Of a stretch of 64,000 nucleotides of DNA, positions 1 to 9,380 are shown one piece after another. The position numbers and the translations under genes are program-made. The first letter of the stretch is position 1; every line of letters begins with the position of its first letter. This DNA is from CAYFMP01 sp964344215 (lineage in GTDB: Bacteria; Pseudomonadota; Alphaproteobacteria; Rhodospirillales; Casp-alpha2): positions 5,458 through 69,457 of the forward strand of contig CAYFMP010000011.1 in the NCBI GenBank assembly GCA_964344215.1, given 5' to 3'. The notes beneath the pieces were generated by a model, which was given only the letters and a program-made list of their open reading frames with translations, made no database searches and had not been told where the DNA came from.

Positions 1-381
1 AGGGCTCCCCAGTGCCGGCTCGGGGCCGATCTCGGGAACGGGGAATTCGATCGGCGCCTTGATCAGCGCGATGTCCGTCGCCACGTCGCGTCCGACGATC
101 TCGACCGGCAGCACTCGACCACCTTCAAGCCGAATACTGGCGGTTTTTGCCGAGGCCAGAACATGGACGTTGGTTGCTAGATAGCCGCCGGGCAGAACGG
201 CGACGGCGGTTCCTTCCGGCTCCTCGAGGCGCGCCTGCTGTGTGGGAGCCGTACTCCAATCGGGAAGCAGGGCGACGACGGACTTGGTGATCTCCGGCGA
301 GAACGCCCGAGCCTCCATCGGCAACCCGAGCAGAACCGCCCCTATCAAGGCGAACCGGCAATGAAGGTTGACTTTATCCAT
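1..381 (-). CDS. HtrA-like (S1C) trypsin-fold serine protease, N-terminal part
   Basis: Only the first 127 codons are in the window; the frame runs off the left edge. The start ATG at 379-381 gives a signal peptide with a hydrophobic core and an A-R-A cleavage site near residue 26, so export is likely. The mature part matches the start of a trypsin/DegP fold: a GTAV-type strand, TNVHV carrying the candidate catalytic His (about residue 65), and TDIALIKA carrying the candidate Asp. The catalytic Ser and any PDZ domains would lie outside the window, so the subfamily cannot be settled. Confidence 0.72.
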   Translation of the reverse strand, partial: MDKVNLHCRFALIGAVLLGLPMEARAFSPEITKSVVALLPDWSTAPTQQARLEEPEGTAVAVLPGGYLATNVHVLASAKTASIRLEGGRVLPVEIVGRDVATDIALIKAPIEFPVPEIGPEPALGSP

Positions 382-517
382 GTGGCCTATTCTAAAGCTG
401 CTTCGAAGACGGAGGAGTGCCGGCTTTCACAATTGGTACGACGCATTAATATGACGCTTGGCCCGGTGACGGCAACATCGAGCCGCCTCGGTCGTTTTCG
501 GGCAACGGGACGTTCTC

Positions 518-1519
518 ATGCCGCTATCGAAATTCCCAAGGGCCGAACTTGCCCACAAGCCGACTCCGCTGGAGGCCATGCCGAACCTTTCGGAGGCGCT
601 TGGTGGTCCCGATCTTTTTGTGAAGCGCGACGATTGCACAGGCTTGGCCATGGGCGGCAACAAGGCGCGTCAGCTGGAGTTCTACTTCGGCGCGGCGGTG
701 GCCGAGAGCGCCGATACAGCGATCATCACCGGCGCTACCCAGTCAAATTTCGCGCGCCAGGCGGCGGCCGCCGCCCGAAAACTGGGGATGACATGCGAAA
801 TCCAGTTGGAACACCGGGTTCCGGAAACCAACGACGATTACGAGAACTCCGGCAACGTCCTGCTTGATCGAATATTGGGTGCGCGGATCCATACCTATCC
901 GGAAGGCGAGGACGAAGCGGGCGCCGACGCCGCTCTCAAGGAAGTGCGGGCGAAAGGCGGCAACCCCTACATCATCCCGCTCGGTATGGATCACCCGCCG
1001 ACTGGGGCATTGGGCTACGTCGACGCGGCCTTCGAATTCCTCGACCAGATCGACGACCGCGGCCTTCGGGTCGACGGCGTTGTTCTCGGAAGCGGCAGTG
1101 CCGCGACCCACGCCGGGTTCCTAAGCGGACTTCGGTATCGAGAAAGTCCCATCCCGGTGTACGGAATATGCGTACGGCGGGGCCAAGACCAACAGGCTCC
1201 GAGGGTTCTGCAAAGGGTCCGCGAAACGGAGGAACTGTTGGGCGTGCCCCACGCTGTCACCGAGGACGACATCTGGGTCAACGACGCCTATCTCGGGCCC
1301 GGTTACGGCCAATCGTCGCCGGAGATGATCGAAGCCGTGACTCTAGCGGCGCGAACCGAAGGAATTCTTCTCGATCCCGTTTACACGGGCAAGGTCATGG
1401 CCGGGTTGATCGGCTTGGTTCGCGGAGGCGAGTTCAAGCCGGGCCAGAACATCGTCTTTCTGCATACGGGCGGTACGCCGGCCCTGTTCGGGTATCGCAA
1501 GGTTCTGGAGAACGCCTGA
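518..1519 (+). CDS. PLP-dependent D-cysteine desulfhydrase / ACC deaminase family enzyme
   Basis: A 333-residue fold-type II PLP enzyme. The PLP lysine is in GGNKARQ (K49), followed by a TGATQSN substrate/phosphate loop near residue 71. HTGGTPALFGY near the C-terminus is the family's usual phosphate-binding/tail motif. The family includes D-cysteine desulfhydrase (DcyD), ACC deaminase and L-cysteate sulfo-lyase (CuyA). Full length and the strong N-terminal motif support the family, but sequence alone does not separate these substrates. In a marine-type genome cysteate is a real alternative. The start ATG gives a normal family N-terminus (PRAELAHKPTPLE). Confidence 0.85.
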   Translation: MPLSKFPRAELAHKPTPLEAMPNLSEALGGPDLFVKRDDCTGLAMGGNKARQLEFYFGAAVAESADTAIITGATQSNFARQAAAAARKLGMTCEIQLEHRVPETNDDYENSGNVLLDRILGARIHTYPEGEDEAGADAALKEVRAKGGNPYIIPLGMDHPPTGALGYVDAAFEFLDQIDDRGLRVDGVVLGSGSAATHAGFLSGLRYRESPIPVYGICVRRGQDQQAPRVLQRVRETEELLGVPHAVTEDDIWVNDAYLGPGYGQSSPEMIEAVTLAARTEGILLDPVYTGKVMAGLIGLVRGGEFKPGQNIVFLHTGGTPALFGYRKVLENA

Positions 1520-1561
1520 CGACGAGCCGTGTCGGCGCCGAATCGAATTGATGGGGGAAAC

Positions 1562-2755
1562 GTGGCGCAGGAGAGTATTTCGGTTCGGCGGTGTGCGGGG
1601 ACATTCCTCCGTGGCGGTGCGTATCTCTTCTTTGTCGCCGGATTGATTGCCCTCCTCTACTACTGGGACCCGACCCGAACCGTCTGGAAACGTCTAGTGG
1701 CCGCCGACCGCTACGTCTACGAGGAGATACCGGCCGAGGCCGCCGCACTCGACCCCGGCCGACATTTGAACATCGGTTCAACCGCCACGCTGGAGGGCGC
1801 CCGTAACTCTCTTATCGAAGCGATATGGGGGGAAGCCGGATTCCCCGTCGGCAAGCAACCGCTCGGCATCGACCGAAACATCCAGCTAGGACCGGAATCG
1901 AACCGCTGTTCCAGCGCCGAAGCGGACGACAGATACGCCCGGCGGATCGAGTGCATGATCGATCGATATCGGGGGTTGCAGAACCTGGCCGGAATCGACC
2001 GCATTCGGATGGGAATCGATATCGGTCGCGGTGCCGTGTCGGTCGCCGCCCTTTTTCGGCCGCGTTCGACGAACGGCCGGATCGTTCTCTACCACCATGG
2101 CTTCGCCGGCACCTACCACGACCAACACAGGTATCTGGCGGAGCTCTTGGAGGCGGGGTACGGGGTGATGGCCTTCAATCTTCCGGGCTTCGGCGCCAAC
2201 CTGACCGGCTGCGGTAAATCCAGCAACGCTTTCTGCTCCAAACATGACCGGCCCTTGCGGTCGTTCGTCGAGCCGGTGGTGGTCGGGATCAATTTCGCGC
2301 TCGGAGATGGCGGGTTCACGGCGGTGGATATGATTGGGTTTTCGGCCGGCGCCTGGGTCGCCATGCTGTCGGCAGCCGTCGATACCCGTATCGGCCACTC
2401 ATATCTGGTGGCCGGACCATATCCCGCCTACTACGGCTTCTTCGCGGGCTTCGACGAGGCCCGATATGAGCCGATGTTGAAGGCGGCCAGCTACCTCGAT
2501 ATGTTCGTGATGGCGTCGGCCACCGAGGGCAGGCGTCAACTTCAGGTTTTCAACCGATTCGATCGCTGTTGTTCGTCCAACCTCTACGGCCGCCATTATG
2601 AAGCGGCGGTGCAAAAAGTCGTGGCTGGGTTGAAGGGTGGCCGGTTCGATGTGCTCATCGACGAGAGCCACGCCCGCCATAAAATATCGAGACTGGGCAT
2701 GGACGCGATTCTGGCCGACTTGGCCCGGACCGCTGACGGAGAATCGGCCCGATGA
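1562..2755 (+). CDS. Membrane-anchored alpha/beta hydrolase
   Basis: I place the start at the GTG at 1562, preceded by GGGGGA at a good distance; the longer in-frame GTG at 1529 has no clear ribosome site. One hydrophobic segment (about residues 19-36) anchors the N-terminus. The hydrolase core follows: YHHGFAGTYHD (oxyanion-loop HG), LPGFG, and the nucleophile elbow GFSAG near residue 260, with a late His in DESHARHKIS as candidate catalytic base. The substrate is unknown. It overlaps the next gene by 4 nt (ATGA), so the two are translationally coupled. Confidence 0.75.
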   Translation: MAQESISVRRCAGTFLRGGAYLFFVAGLIALLYYWDPTRTVWKRLVAADRYVYEEIPAEAAALDPGRHLNIGSTATLEGARNSLIEAIWGEAGFPVGKQPLGIDRNIQLGPESNRCSSAEADDRYARRIECMIDRYRGLQNLAGIDRIRMGIDIGRGAVSVAALFRPRSTNGRIVLYHHGFAGTYHDQHRYLAELLEAGYGVMAFNLPGFGANLTGCGKSSNAFCSKHDRPLRSFVEPVVVGINFALGDGGFTAVDMIGFSAGAWVAMLSAAVDTRIGHSYLVAGPYPAYYGFFAGFDEARYEPMLKAASYLDMFVMASATEGRRQLQVFNRFDRCCSSNLYGRHYEAAVQKVVAGLKGGRFDVLIDESHARHKISRLGMDAILADLARTADGESAR

Positions 2756-3003
2756 CCGATCGACGAGAAGAAACGGGCACCGGTCCGGTCTGTCCGTGGC
2801 GGTGGCTAGGAATGCGGTTGCTTCCGGCCGGCCCCGCACTGGTGTTGGCGGCGGCGTTGATCCTGTGGTGGCGGGGAGGCTTGTGGGTGTATGGCGAGCT
2901 TCCGACCCACGGCATGGCCTGGGCGGTAGCGGCGAGCACCGCCTCGATTGCCTGCTACGGGGCTGCAAGGTGGCTCAGCCGGCCATCCGCGCCTCGACAA
3001 TGA
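2752..3003 (+). CDS. Small membrane protein, two predicted transmembrane segments
   Basis: An 83-residue protein starting inside the stop of the hydrolase gene (ATGA overlap). Two hydrophobic helices are visible, around residues 22-41 and 55-73, with a basic, proline-containing C-terminus. No family recognised. Coupling suggests it works with, or is co-expressed with, the hydrolase. Its 3' end overlaps the convergent dehydrogenase gene by 29 nt. Confidence 0.6.
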   Translation: MTDRREETGTGPVCPWRWLGMRLLPAGPALVLAAALILWWRGGLWVYGELPTHGMAWAVAASTASIACYGAARWLSRPSAPRQ

Positions 3004-3950
3004 CCTCGGCGCCGGGCTCCTCCGATTCCGTATCGATCATTTCCTCCGGGAAGCCGGGCGCCAGCAGGTCGACACCCAACGCTTCCTCGAGCCGGCGCAC
3101 GATGCCTGGCGACCAGGCACGGGACCCGTAACGTTCCTGGCCATCCTTGAAGATTTCGAGAACGAGCGGCGCTACCTCGAGGGGAACGCCTAGGCGCTCN
3201 NNNNNNNNNGGCCACTTCCTGAAACAGGCTCATGTCCTTGACCACCAGGTCCATGGTGAAGTTGATGTTACGGCTGCCGTTCAGGATGACCTGGCTTTCC
3301 GTTTCGTGAACGAAGGAATTGCCCGACGAAATGCGGATCGCCTCGTAGGTGGTGTTGAGGTCCATGCCGGCCATCTTCGCCGTCATCATCGCCTCGCCCA
3401 AAGCAACGAGATGGACCGAAGCCAAGTAGTTGGTCACGACCTTGAGAATGGAAGCCGAGCCGAGCGGCCCGGTGTGGAGGATGCGGCGTCCCATGACCGT
3501 GAGTGTCGGCAGGGCTTTCTCGAAGGCGGCGCGTTCGCCTCCGGCGAAGATCGCGATGTTGCCGGTGGCGGCGCGGTGGCAGCCGCCGGAGACCGGGCAA
3601 TCTATGGGGTCGGCCCCGCGCTCCGAGACCAGCTCACCCAGCCTTTTCACTTCGGCCTCGTCCGTCGTGCTCATCTCGCCCCAGACCATGCCGTTCGAAA
3701 GGCCGGCGAGAACGCCGTCCTCGGCCTCCATGACGGCGGCCGAAGCGTCCGGCGACGGCAAGCAGGTGATCACGAAATCGACCGCCTCTGCGAGTGCTTT
3801 CGGCGAGTCCGCCCAAGCGGCGCCCTCCGCCAGAAAAGGCTCCGCCGCTTGCCGGTCGAGGTCGCGTACGGTCAGGTCGATATCGTTGCGCAGCAGGCTG
3901 CCGGCCAACTTGCCGCCGACATTGCCCAATCCAATGAATCCAACTCTCAT
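2975..3950 (-). CDS. NAD(P)-dependent 3-hydroxyisobutyrate dehydrogenase-like enzyme (split by an assembly gap)
   Basis: The N-terminus has the Rossmann motif GFIGLGNVGG; DCPVSGG and the catalytic-lysine helix (KVVTNYL) mark the beta-hydroxyacid dehydrogenase family. A run of 10 Ns (3200-3209) breaks the reading frame. Left of the gap, the frame ending at the TGA at 2975-2977 reads as the family C-terminus (ERLGVPLEVAPLVLEIF). Joining the sides with no missing residue gives KDMSLFQEVA-ERLGVPLEV, which fits the family spacing exactly. I infer an intact gene of about 321 residues. It reduces or oxidises a 2-methyl-3-hydroxyacid or a related hydroxyacid such as tartronate semialdehyde. Confidence 0.82.
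3200..3209. other. Assembly gap (10 Ns) inside the dehydrogenase gene
   Basis: Ten Ns of placeholder length. Codon phase on the two sides is incompatible with 10 nt but fits zero or a multiple of three. The family alignment across the join suggests no residues are missing. Confidence 0.97.
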
Positions 3951-3981
3951 CGAAGCGGTTCCTTCCGTATTGGCCGGGCCG

Positions 3982-5166
3982 TCAAAGCGGCCGGTCGTAC
4001 ATTTCGAGGTGCAGAGCCTTGCCGTCGTAGGGATGCTTCGCCGCCACCTCTTCGTTCAATTCCACTCCCAATCCGGGCTCGGTCGGCGGAACGACGTAGC
4101 CCTCTTCCCAGCGGATCGGTTTCTTCAGGATGTCGGCGTGAAAGCCGTCCCAGGTCTGAATGCCCTCGAGGATCAGGAAGTTGGGGCTGCAGGCGCTGAT
4201 CTGTATGTTGGCGGCGCCCTCGATCGGGCCGCAATAGAGGTGCGGCGCGATCTGGGCGTAATAGGCTTCCGCCATGCCGGCGATTTTCTTGGCTTCGAGA
4301 ATGCCGCCGACCCGCCCCAACGCCATCTGCAAGATGGCCGCAGCTTGCGCTTCGAGAACACGGGCGAACTCGTACTTCGTGGTCAATCGTTCGCCGGTGG
4401 CGATGGGAATGCTGGTCTGACGGGCGACCCGGGCCATCTCTCCGACGTTCTCAGGCGGCGTTGGTTCCTCGAACCACAGCGGCTCGTACGGTTCGAGGCG
4501 CCTGGCCAGGCGGATGGCGCCGGCCGCTGTGAACTGCCCGTGCGTGCCGAACAGAAGATCGGCTTTGGCGCCGACCGCTTCGCGAATTTTCCGCACGAAC
4601 GTCTCGGAGCGTTCGAGGTCGTCAAGCGACGGCTGGCGCCCGTCGAATACGGTATAGGGGCCGGCCGGATCGAATTTGACCGCCGTGAACCCCTGCGCGA
4701 CGTATTCGGCCGCCCGTTCGGCGGCAAGGTCGGCATCAACATAGACGTCTGACCGGTCTCTCTCTTGCGGATAGAGATAGGTGTAGGACCTGAGTTTGTC
4801 GTGAACCCGGCCGCCGAGCAGTTCGTAGACGGGCTTGCCGACCTCCTTGCCGATGATGTCCCAGCAGGCCATTTCGATGCCGCTCAGCACGCCGCCCAAC
4901 GAGACATCAGGCCGCAGTGTGTAACCGCTACCGTAGACATTTCTCCAAAGACGCTCGATGTTGAACGGATCGGCGCCGATCACGTGACGTTCGCAGACAT
5001 CTTCGATCATCCTGGCGACCACGTGCGGCCCGAAAGTCGCCGTGTAAACCTCGCCGACCCCATCGACGCCGCCGTCAGTCGTCAGCTTCAGAAAAATGAA
5101 ATAATGCCCCCCGAAATGTGGCGGCGGATTGCCCACTACGTAGGTCTTCACGTCGGCGATTTTCAT
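3982..5166 (-). CDS. Mandelate racemase / muconate lactonizing enzyme family dehydratase (enolase superfamily)
   Basis: 394 residues with the typical N-terminal capping domain (start MKIADVKTYVVG) and a C-terminal barrel. The SLGGVLSGIEMACWDIIGK stretch is characteristic. The metal-ligand region runs through FEEPTPPEN and ATGERLT. The C-terminus (LGVELNEE) resembles galactonate/gluconate-type acid sugar dehydratases. It likely removes water from an acid sugar or a related alpha-hydroxyacid. It is 31 nt upstream of the dehydrogenase gene and 12 nt downstream of the Fe-ADH gene, so the three form one minus-strand operon. Exact substrate unknown. Confidence 0.85.
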   Translation of the reverse strand: MKIADVKTYVVGNPPPHFGGHYFIFLKLTTDGGVDGVGEVYTATFGPHVVARMIEDVCERHVIGADPFNIERLWRNVYGSGYTLRPDVSLGGVLSGIEMACWDIIGKEVGKPVYELLGGRVHDKLRSYTYLYPQERDRSDVYVDADLAAERAAEYVAQGFTAVKFDPAGPYTVFDGRQPSLDDLERSETFVRKIREAVGAKADLLFGTHGQFTAAGAIRLARRLEPYEPLWFEEPTPPENVGEMARVARQTSIPIATGERLTTKYEFARVLEAQAAAILQMALGRVGGILEAKKIAGMAEAYYAQIAPHLYCGPIEGAANIQISACSPNFLILEGIQTWDGFHADILKKPIRWEEGYVVPPTEPGLGVELNEEVAAKHPYDGKALHLEMYDRPL

Positions 5167-5178
5167 GTGCGCACCCTC

Positions 5179-6351
5179 TCAGACCATCGCCATAACCGCA
5201 TCGGCGAATCGGTCGATATCGGCGTCCTCCACCTTGCGGGTGGTCGCCTCCCGCATGAACCGGGTTTCGGGCGCCCGCATCTCTGCGGCGAGATCGCCGG
5301 CGCCGAACGCCTTGAACGCCGCCGGGAGTCTGCGCTCGACCCCGCATCGGGTGAGCAGCCCGGAATACCAATCGGCGAATGGATCGGCCCCGCCATTCAA
5401 GCCGCACGCAGCGGCGGCGGCGGCGGCGATCGACCCGTCGTCCGTTTCCGACTCCCAGGCGAGCACCGTTTCCAGGCCGAGCGCCGTCGCCAGACCGTGG
5501 TGGATCGGCGCCAGCGCGGCCAGAGCATGCGAAATGTTGTGGGCCATGCCGGTTCCGCAGTTGTCGATGGCGATGCCGGCGTAGGCAGAACCCAGAAGCA
5601 TGTCGCTGCGGGCATCGATGTCGAAGGGGTCGGCGACGGCCTTCTCGAGAGCTCCCGATATCAAGGAGAGCGCACGGTGCGCGTAAAGATCGTTGGCAGC
5701 GTGACGACGCATGTTGGTGCAGGTTTCGAAGGCATGGACGAATGCGTCAAATCCGGTCCATGCCGTCAGATAAGGCGGCAGCGTCGTCGTCAGCTCCGGG
5801 TCGAGGATGACCCGGTCGGGTTTGGTCTCCGAGCCCCAAACCCAGACCTTCCTGCCGGCAGTGTTGGTGAAGATGTTGGTCGACGAGAGTTCCGACCCGG
5901 TGCCGGCTGTAGTCGGAATACAGATCTTCGGGACCGAAATGCGGGGCAACGGATCGCCGTTCATAGCGAAGGCGGCGGGGCTCTTGCCCGTTCTTGCAAC
6001 GGTAGCGGCGACTTTACCGATGTCCATGGCCGATCCGCCGCCGAGGCTAATGACCAGGCCGGCGTTCTCCTGGCGGACAAAATCGGTTGCCGCTTCGAGT
6101 TGCGCCTGCTTGGGCTCGCCCGCAAAATCCGAGAACACGCCGACGGTGGCGCCACTGTTCCGTAGCGCGGCAGCGACCGGTTCGGCGGCCCCCAACTCGA
6201 CGATACCGCCATCGATGATCAGGACGATCGACTTGTCCGTCTCTCCAATTTCAGCGGCATCCCCGGCGATAGCTCGCGAACGGCCCGATCCGAAATGAAT
6301 CTCGGGAATAGGCCTGAGGGAGAAGGCCGGATTGTTCTGTGCCGTCGTCAT
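5179..6351 (-). CDS. Iron-containing (type III) alcohol dehydrogenase
   Basis: The ATG at 6349-6351 gives a 390-residue protein beginning MTTAQNNPAFSLRPIPEIHFG, where family members start; the open frame further upstream is non-coding. SLGGGSAMDIGKV is the nucleotide-binding signature, and IPTTAGTGSE is the conserved second signature. Metal-ligand histidines fall in DAFVHAFE and in the HNISHALAA region. It oxidises or reduces an alcohol, aldehyde or hydroxyacid; maleylacetate reductase and hydroxyacid-oxoacid transhydrogenase are in the same superfamily. First gene of the operon with the dehydratase and the HIBADH-like enzyme. Confidence 0.87.
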   Translation of the reverse strand: MTTAQNNPAFSLRPIPEIHFGSGRSRAIAGDAAEIGETDKSIVLIIDGGIVELGAAEPVAAALRNSGATVGVFSDFAGEPKQAQLEAATDFVRQENAGLVISLGGGSAMDIGKVAATVARTGKSPAAFAMNGDPLPRISVPKICIPTTAGTGSELSSTNIFTNTAGRKVWVWGSETKPDRVILDPELTTTLPPYLTAWTGFDAFVHAFETCTNMRRHAANDLYAHRALSLISGALEKAVADPFDIDARSDMLLGSAYAGIAIDNCGTGMAHNISHALAALAPIHHGLATALGLETVLAWESETDDGSIAAAAAAACGLNGGADPFADWYSGLLTRCGVERRLPAAFKAFGAGDLAAEMRAPETRFMREATTRKVEDADIDRFADAVMAMV

Positions 6352-6789
6352 TCGCCTCGGAGCCCCCGACACGTCCAGCCTCAGTGGGTAGGCTAAAGGG
6401 TAACGTAAACCCGAGCAGGAGGGCGTGGCAATCGCTTGTATTCGACAAGGAAGAATGCTGTCGAAAGACAGCGCATCCGGCAGAATCCAAAGGTGTGATC
6501 TCCGCCTTCGAACCCGAGGGAATACCCAATAGACCTCGGGGATTCTCCCGCCAACCCGCCGACCTCCATTCAGATTTCCGAGAACGGATCGTGTCTTCCT
6601 CGGCGATCCGATAGACGGACGCAGCACCTAACCCGCAAAGTCTAAGCGTATTGTTCGGTTACCGGGTGGTTTGTTGCGTGAAACACAGAATTCGCGCATC
6701 ATGATAAGGGCCTGCCGCCATTACGAACAAATAAAAGAAATACCATCGACGGCACAGATGAATCGATTCGAGCACGAGGGAGAAAAATC
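6352..6789. other. Intergenic region between divergent operons
   Basis: About 440 nt with no convincing gene. It separates the minus-strand dehydrogenase operon from the plus-strand transporter operon, so it must hold promoters for both. I see no clear repeat or riboswitch. A GAGGGA ribosome site precedes the transporter start at 6790. Confidence 0.6.
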
Positions 6790-8376
6790 ATGTCAGAGAA
6801 GAAGGAACTTGAACACCTGCTGATTAGCAGCGCCATTAGTCGGCGGGATTTTATGGGCCGAGCCGCGGCCCTCGGCATCGGCACGGCCCTGGCCTCGTCC
6901 ATGTGGGCTGGATCTGCTCACGCCGCAAAGAAGGGAGGCCGGCTTCGTCTTGGCATTGGTCAGGGCTCAACGTCTGATAGCCTCGATCCGGCAACCTATC
7001 TCGACACCTATATGCAAACCGTCGGTTCGGGAGCGCTCCGCAACAATCTGACCGAGATCGACAACACGGGTAAATTGGTACCAGAATTGGCCGAGTCGTG
7101 GGACACCAGCGACGCCAAGTCTTGGGTGTTCAACATCCGCAAGGGCGTGGAGTTTCATAACGGCAAGACGCTCGACGCCGACGACGTGATCGCGTCGATC
7201 GCCCACCACAGAGGAGAGGATTCCAAGTCCGCGGCAAAGGGCATCCTGAAGGCGATAAAAACCATCAAGGCCGACGGCAAGAACAAGGTGGTCATCGATT
7301 TGGACGCGCCGAACGCCGACTTCCCGTTTATCGTATCCGACTATCACATCGGCATCATGCCGGCCAAGGACGGCGTCGTGGAATGGAAATCGGGCGTCGG
7401 CACCGGCGGCTACACGCTGGAGAACTTCGAGCCCGGTATCCGCGCCTTGCTGAAGCGCAACCCCAACTACTGGAAGCAGGGCCGCGCCCACTTCGACGAG
7501 GTCGAGGCGCTGGTCATCGCCGACGTCAACGCCCGCACCAACGGCCTGAAAACCGGCGAGATCGACGTTATGAACCGCTGTGAACTGAAGACGGTTCACT
7601 TGTTGAAACGGACTCCGGGTCTCAGGGTCGAGGAGTATACGGGCACCCAACACTATACCTTCGCCATGCTTACCGACGTGGCGCCCTTCGACAGCAACCA
7701 CGTCCGCATGGCCCTGAAGCTGGGCCTTGATCGCGAACAGATGCTGAAGACGGTGTTGCGTGGGCATGGAGCGCTCGGCAACGACCATCCGATTTCGACA
7801 GCCAACCGCTATCACGCCTCGGAGCTACCGCAACGCAAATACGATCCAGACAAGGCCAAGTGGCACCTCAAGCAGGCCGGCATGTCGAGCGTCAAGGTCG
7901 AACTGAGTGCTGCCGACGCCGCTTTCGCGGGCGCCGTTGACGCCGCCGTGCTCTACAAGGAAAGCGCCGCCAAGGCCGGTATCGAGATAAACGTCATCCG
8001 CGAACCCAACGACGGTTACTGGTCGAACGTCTGGCTCAAGAAGCCCTGGTGCGCCGTTTACTGGGGTGGTCGGCCGACTGAGGACTGGATGTTCTCGACC
8101 GCCTACGCCAAGGGAGTTCCCTGGAACGATACCCATTTCGATCACGACCGTTTCAACGAACTCCTGGTTGCCGCCCGTGGCGAACTGGACGAAGGAAAAC
8201 GCCGTGGCATGTACGTCGAGATGCAAAGGATCGTCAGCGACGAAGGCGGTGTCGTGGTTCCGTTGTTCGCCAACTACGTCATGGCCATGTCCGATAAGGT
8301 CAAGCACGAGAAGAACGTCGCGGCCAACTGGGATCTCGACGGCTTCAAAGCGGTTGAAAGGTGGTGGTTCGGATAA
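6790..8376 (+). CDS. ABC transporter periplasmic solute-binding protein, family 5 (peptide/nickel type), Tat-exported
   Basis: 528 residues. The N-terminus carries a twin-arginine signal (SRRDFMG, Arg 18-19), a hydrophobic stretch and an AHA cleavage site near residue 45, so it is exported folded. The body follows the family 5 pattern: LVPELAESW, an FNIRKGVEFHNGK segment and LGLDREQML. It heads an operon with two permeases and a fused ATPase, and captures the substrate for them. The family takes peptides, but also sugars, opines and aromatic-linked compounds; the neighbouring CoA ligase and dehydrogenases suggest a non-peptide ligand. Confidence 0.9.
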   Translation: MSEKKELEHLLISSAISRRDFMGRAAALGIGTALASSMWAGSAHAAKKGGRLRLGIGQGSTSDSLDPATYLDTYMQTVGSGALRNNLTEIDNTGKLVPELAESWDTSDAKSWVFNIRKGVEFHNGKTLDADDVIASIAHHRGEDSKSAAKGILKAIKTIKADGKNKVVIDLDAPNADFPFIVSDYHIGIMPAKDGVVEWKSGVGTGGYTLENFEPGIRALLKRNPNYWKQGRAHFDEVEALVIADVNARTNGLKTGEIDVMNRCELKTVHLLKRTPGLRVEEYTGTQHYTFAMLTDVAPFDSNHVRMALKLGLDREQMLKTVLRGHGALGNDHPISTANRYHASELPQRKYDPDKAKWHLKQAGMSSVKVELSAADAAFAGAVDAAVLYKESAAKAGIEINVIREPNDGYWSNVWLKKPWCAVYWGGRPTEDWMFSTAYAKGVPWNDTHFDHDRFNELLVAARGELDEGKRRGMYVEMQRIVSDEGGVVVPLFANYVMAMSDKVKHEKNVAANWDLDGFKAVERWWFG

Positions 8377-8411
8377 GTTCCCGCTTCACCTACCGCTAGA
8401 GCAACCGAAAG

Positions 8412-9368
8412 ATGAACAGGCTCGTCGTCATCGTAGCCCAGCGCCTCGGCCTTGGCGCGCTGACGTTGATCGTCGTCTCCCTGATTATCTTTTTGGGCGT
8501 TGAAGCTCTGCCCGGGGATCTCACCGAAGCGATTCTCGGGCAGGGCGCCACGCCGGAAACAGTCGCTGCCTTTCGCCGTGAACTCGGTCTCGACCTACCG
8601 CCTCATACCCGCTACCTGAATTGGCTGGGTAATTTCCTACAGGGCGAGATGGGGAACTCGTTGGCCAACAACCGGCCGATTTCCGATCTGCTTGTCGTCC
8701 GCTTGTCCAACACGCTGTTCTTGGCTGCCATGGCGGCGGTTATTGCGGTGCCGCTGTCGGTTGGCCTCGGCATTCTGGCCGCCCTCTATCGCGAATCCTG
8801 GTTCGACAAAAGCATCTCGATGGCGACTCTGTCGACCATCTCGTTTCCAGAATTCTTCATCGGTTATATCTTGATCGCCCTGCTGGCGGTCGAGTTCCGG
8901 GTGTTTCCGAGCATATCGACGATTGCTCCCGACATGCCCTTATGGAAACAGGCCTATTCGACTGCCTTGCCGGCGATCACCCTGACCTTCGTGGTAACTG
9001 CGCACATGATGCGGATGACCCGGGCCGCTATCGTCAACCTGCTGATGAGTCCCTATATCGAGATGGCAACGCTCAAGGGGTTGTCGCGAAGCCGGGTAAT
9101 CGTCTGGCACGCCCTTCCCAACGCCTTGTCGCCAATCATCAACGTCATCATCATCAATCTCGCGTATCTCGTGGTCGGCGTCGTCGTTGTCGAAGTTGTA
9201 TTCGTCTATCCGGGGCTCGGACAACTGCTCGTCGATTCGGTTTCCACACGCGATCTGCCGGTCGTGCAGGCCTGCGCCCTGGTCTTCGCCGGAACTTACG
9301 TCCTCTTGAACCTAACCGCCGACATCCTGGCGATCATCTCCAATCCCCGAATGTTGCATCCGAAATAG
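8412..9368 (+). CDS. ABC transporter permease, DppB/OppB type
   Basis: 318 residues. It has the N-terminal helix of this class, a long periplasmic segment with LGLDLPPHTRY, then a cluster of transmembrane helices. The EAA-type loop is seen as EMATLKGLSRSRVIVWHALPN, and the C-terminus ends in DILAIISNPRM, typical of DppB. Inner-membrane half-channel pairing with the next gene. Confidence 0.92.
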   Translation: MNRLVVIVAQRLGLGALTLIVVSLIIFLGVEALPGDLTEAILGQGATPETVAAFRRELGLDLPPHTRYLNWLGNFLQGEMGNSLANNRPISDLLVVRLSNTLFLAAMAAVIAVPLSVGLGILAALYRESWFDKSISMATLSTISFPEFFIGYILIALLAVEFRVFPSISTIAPDMPLWKQAYSTALPAITLTFVVTAHMMRMTRAAIVNLLMSPYIEMATLKGLSRSRVIVWHALPNALSPIINVIIINLAYLVVGVVVVEVVFVYPGLGQLLVDSVSTRDLPVVQACALVFAGTYVLLNLTADILAIISNPRMLHPK

Positions 9369-9380
9369 GCGGGGGATCAA

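Noticed and set aside
3147..4752. Long plus-strand frames opposite the dehydrogenase and dehydratase
   Set aside because: They are antisense frames in GC-rich coding DNA with no recognisable domains.
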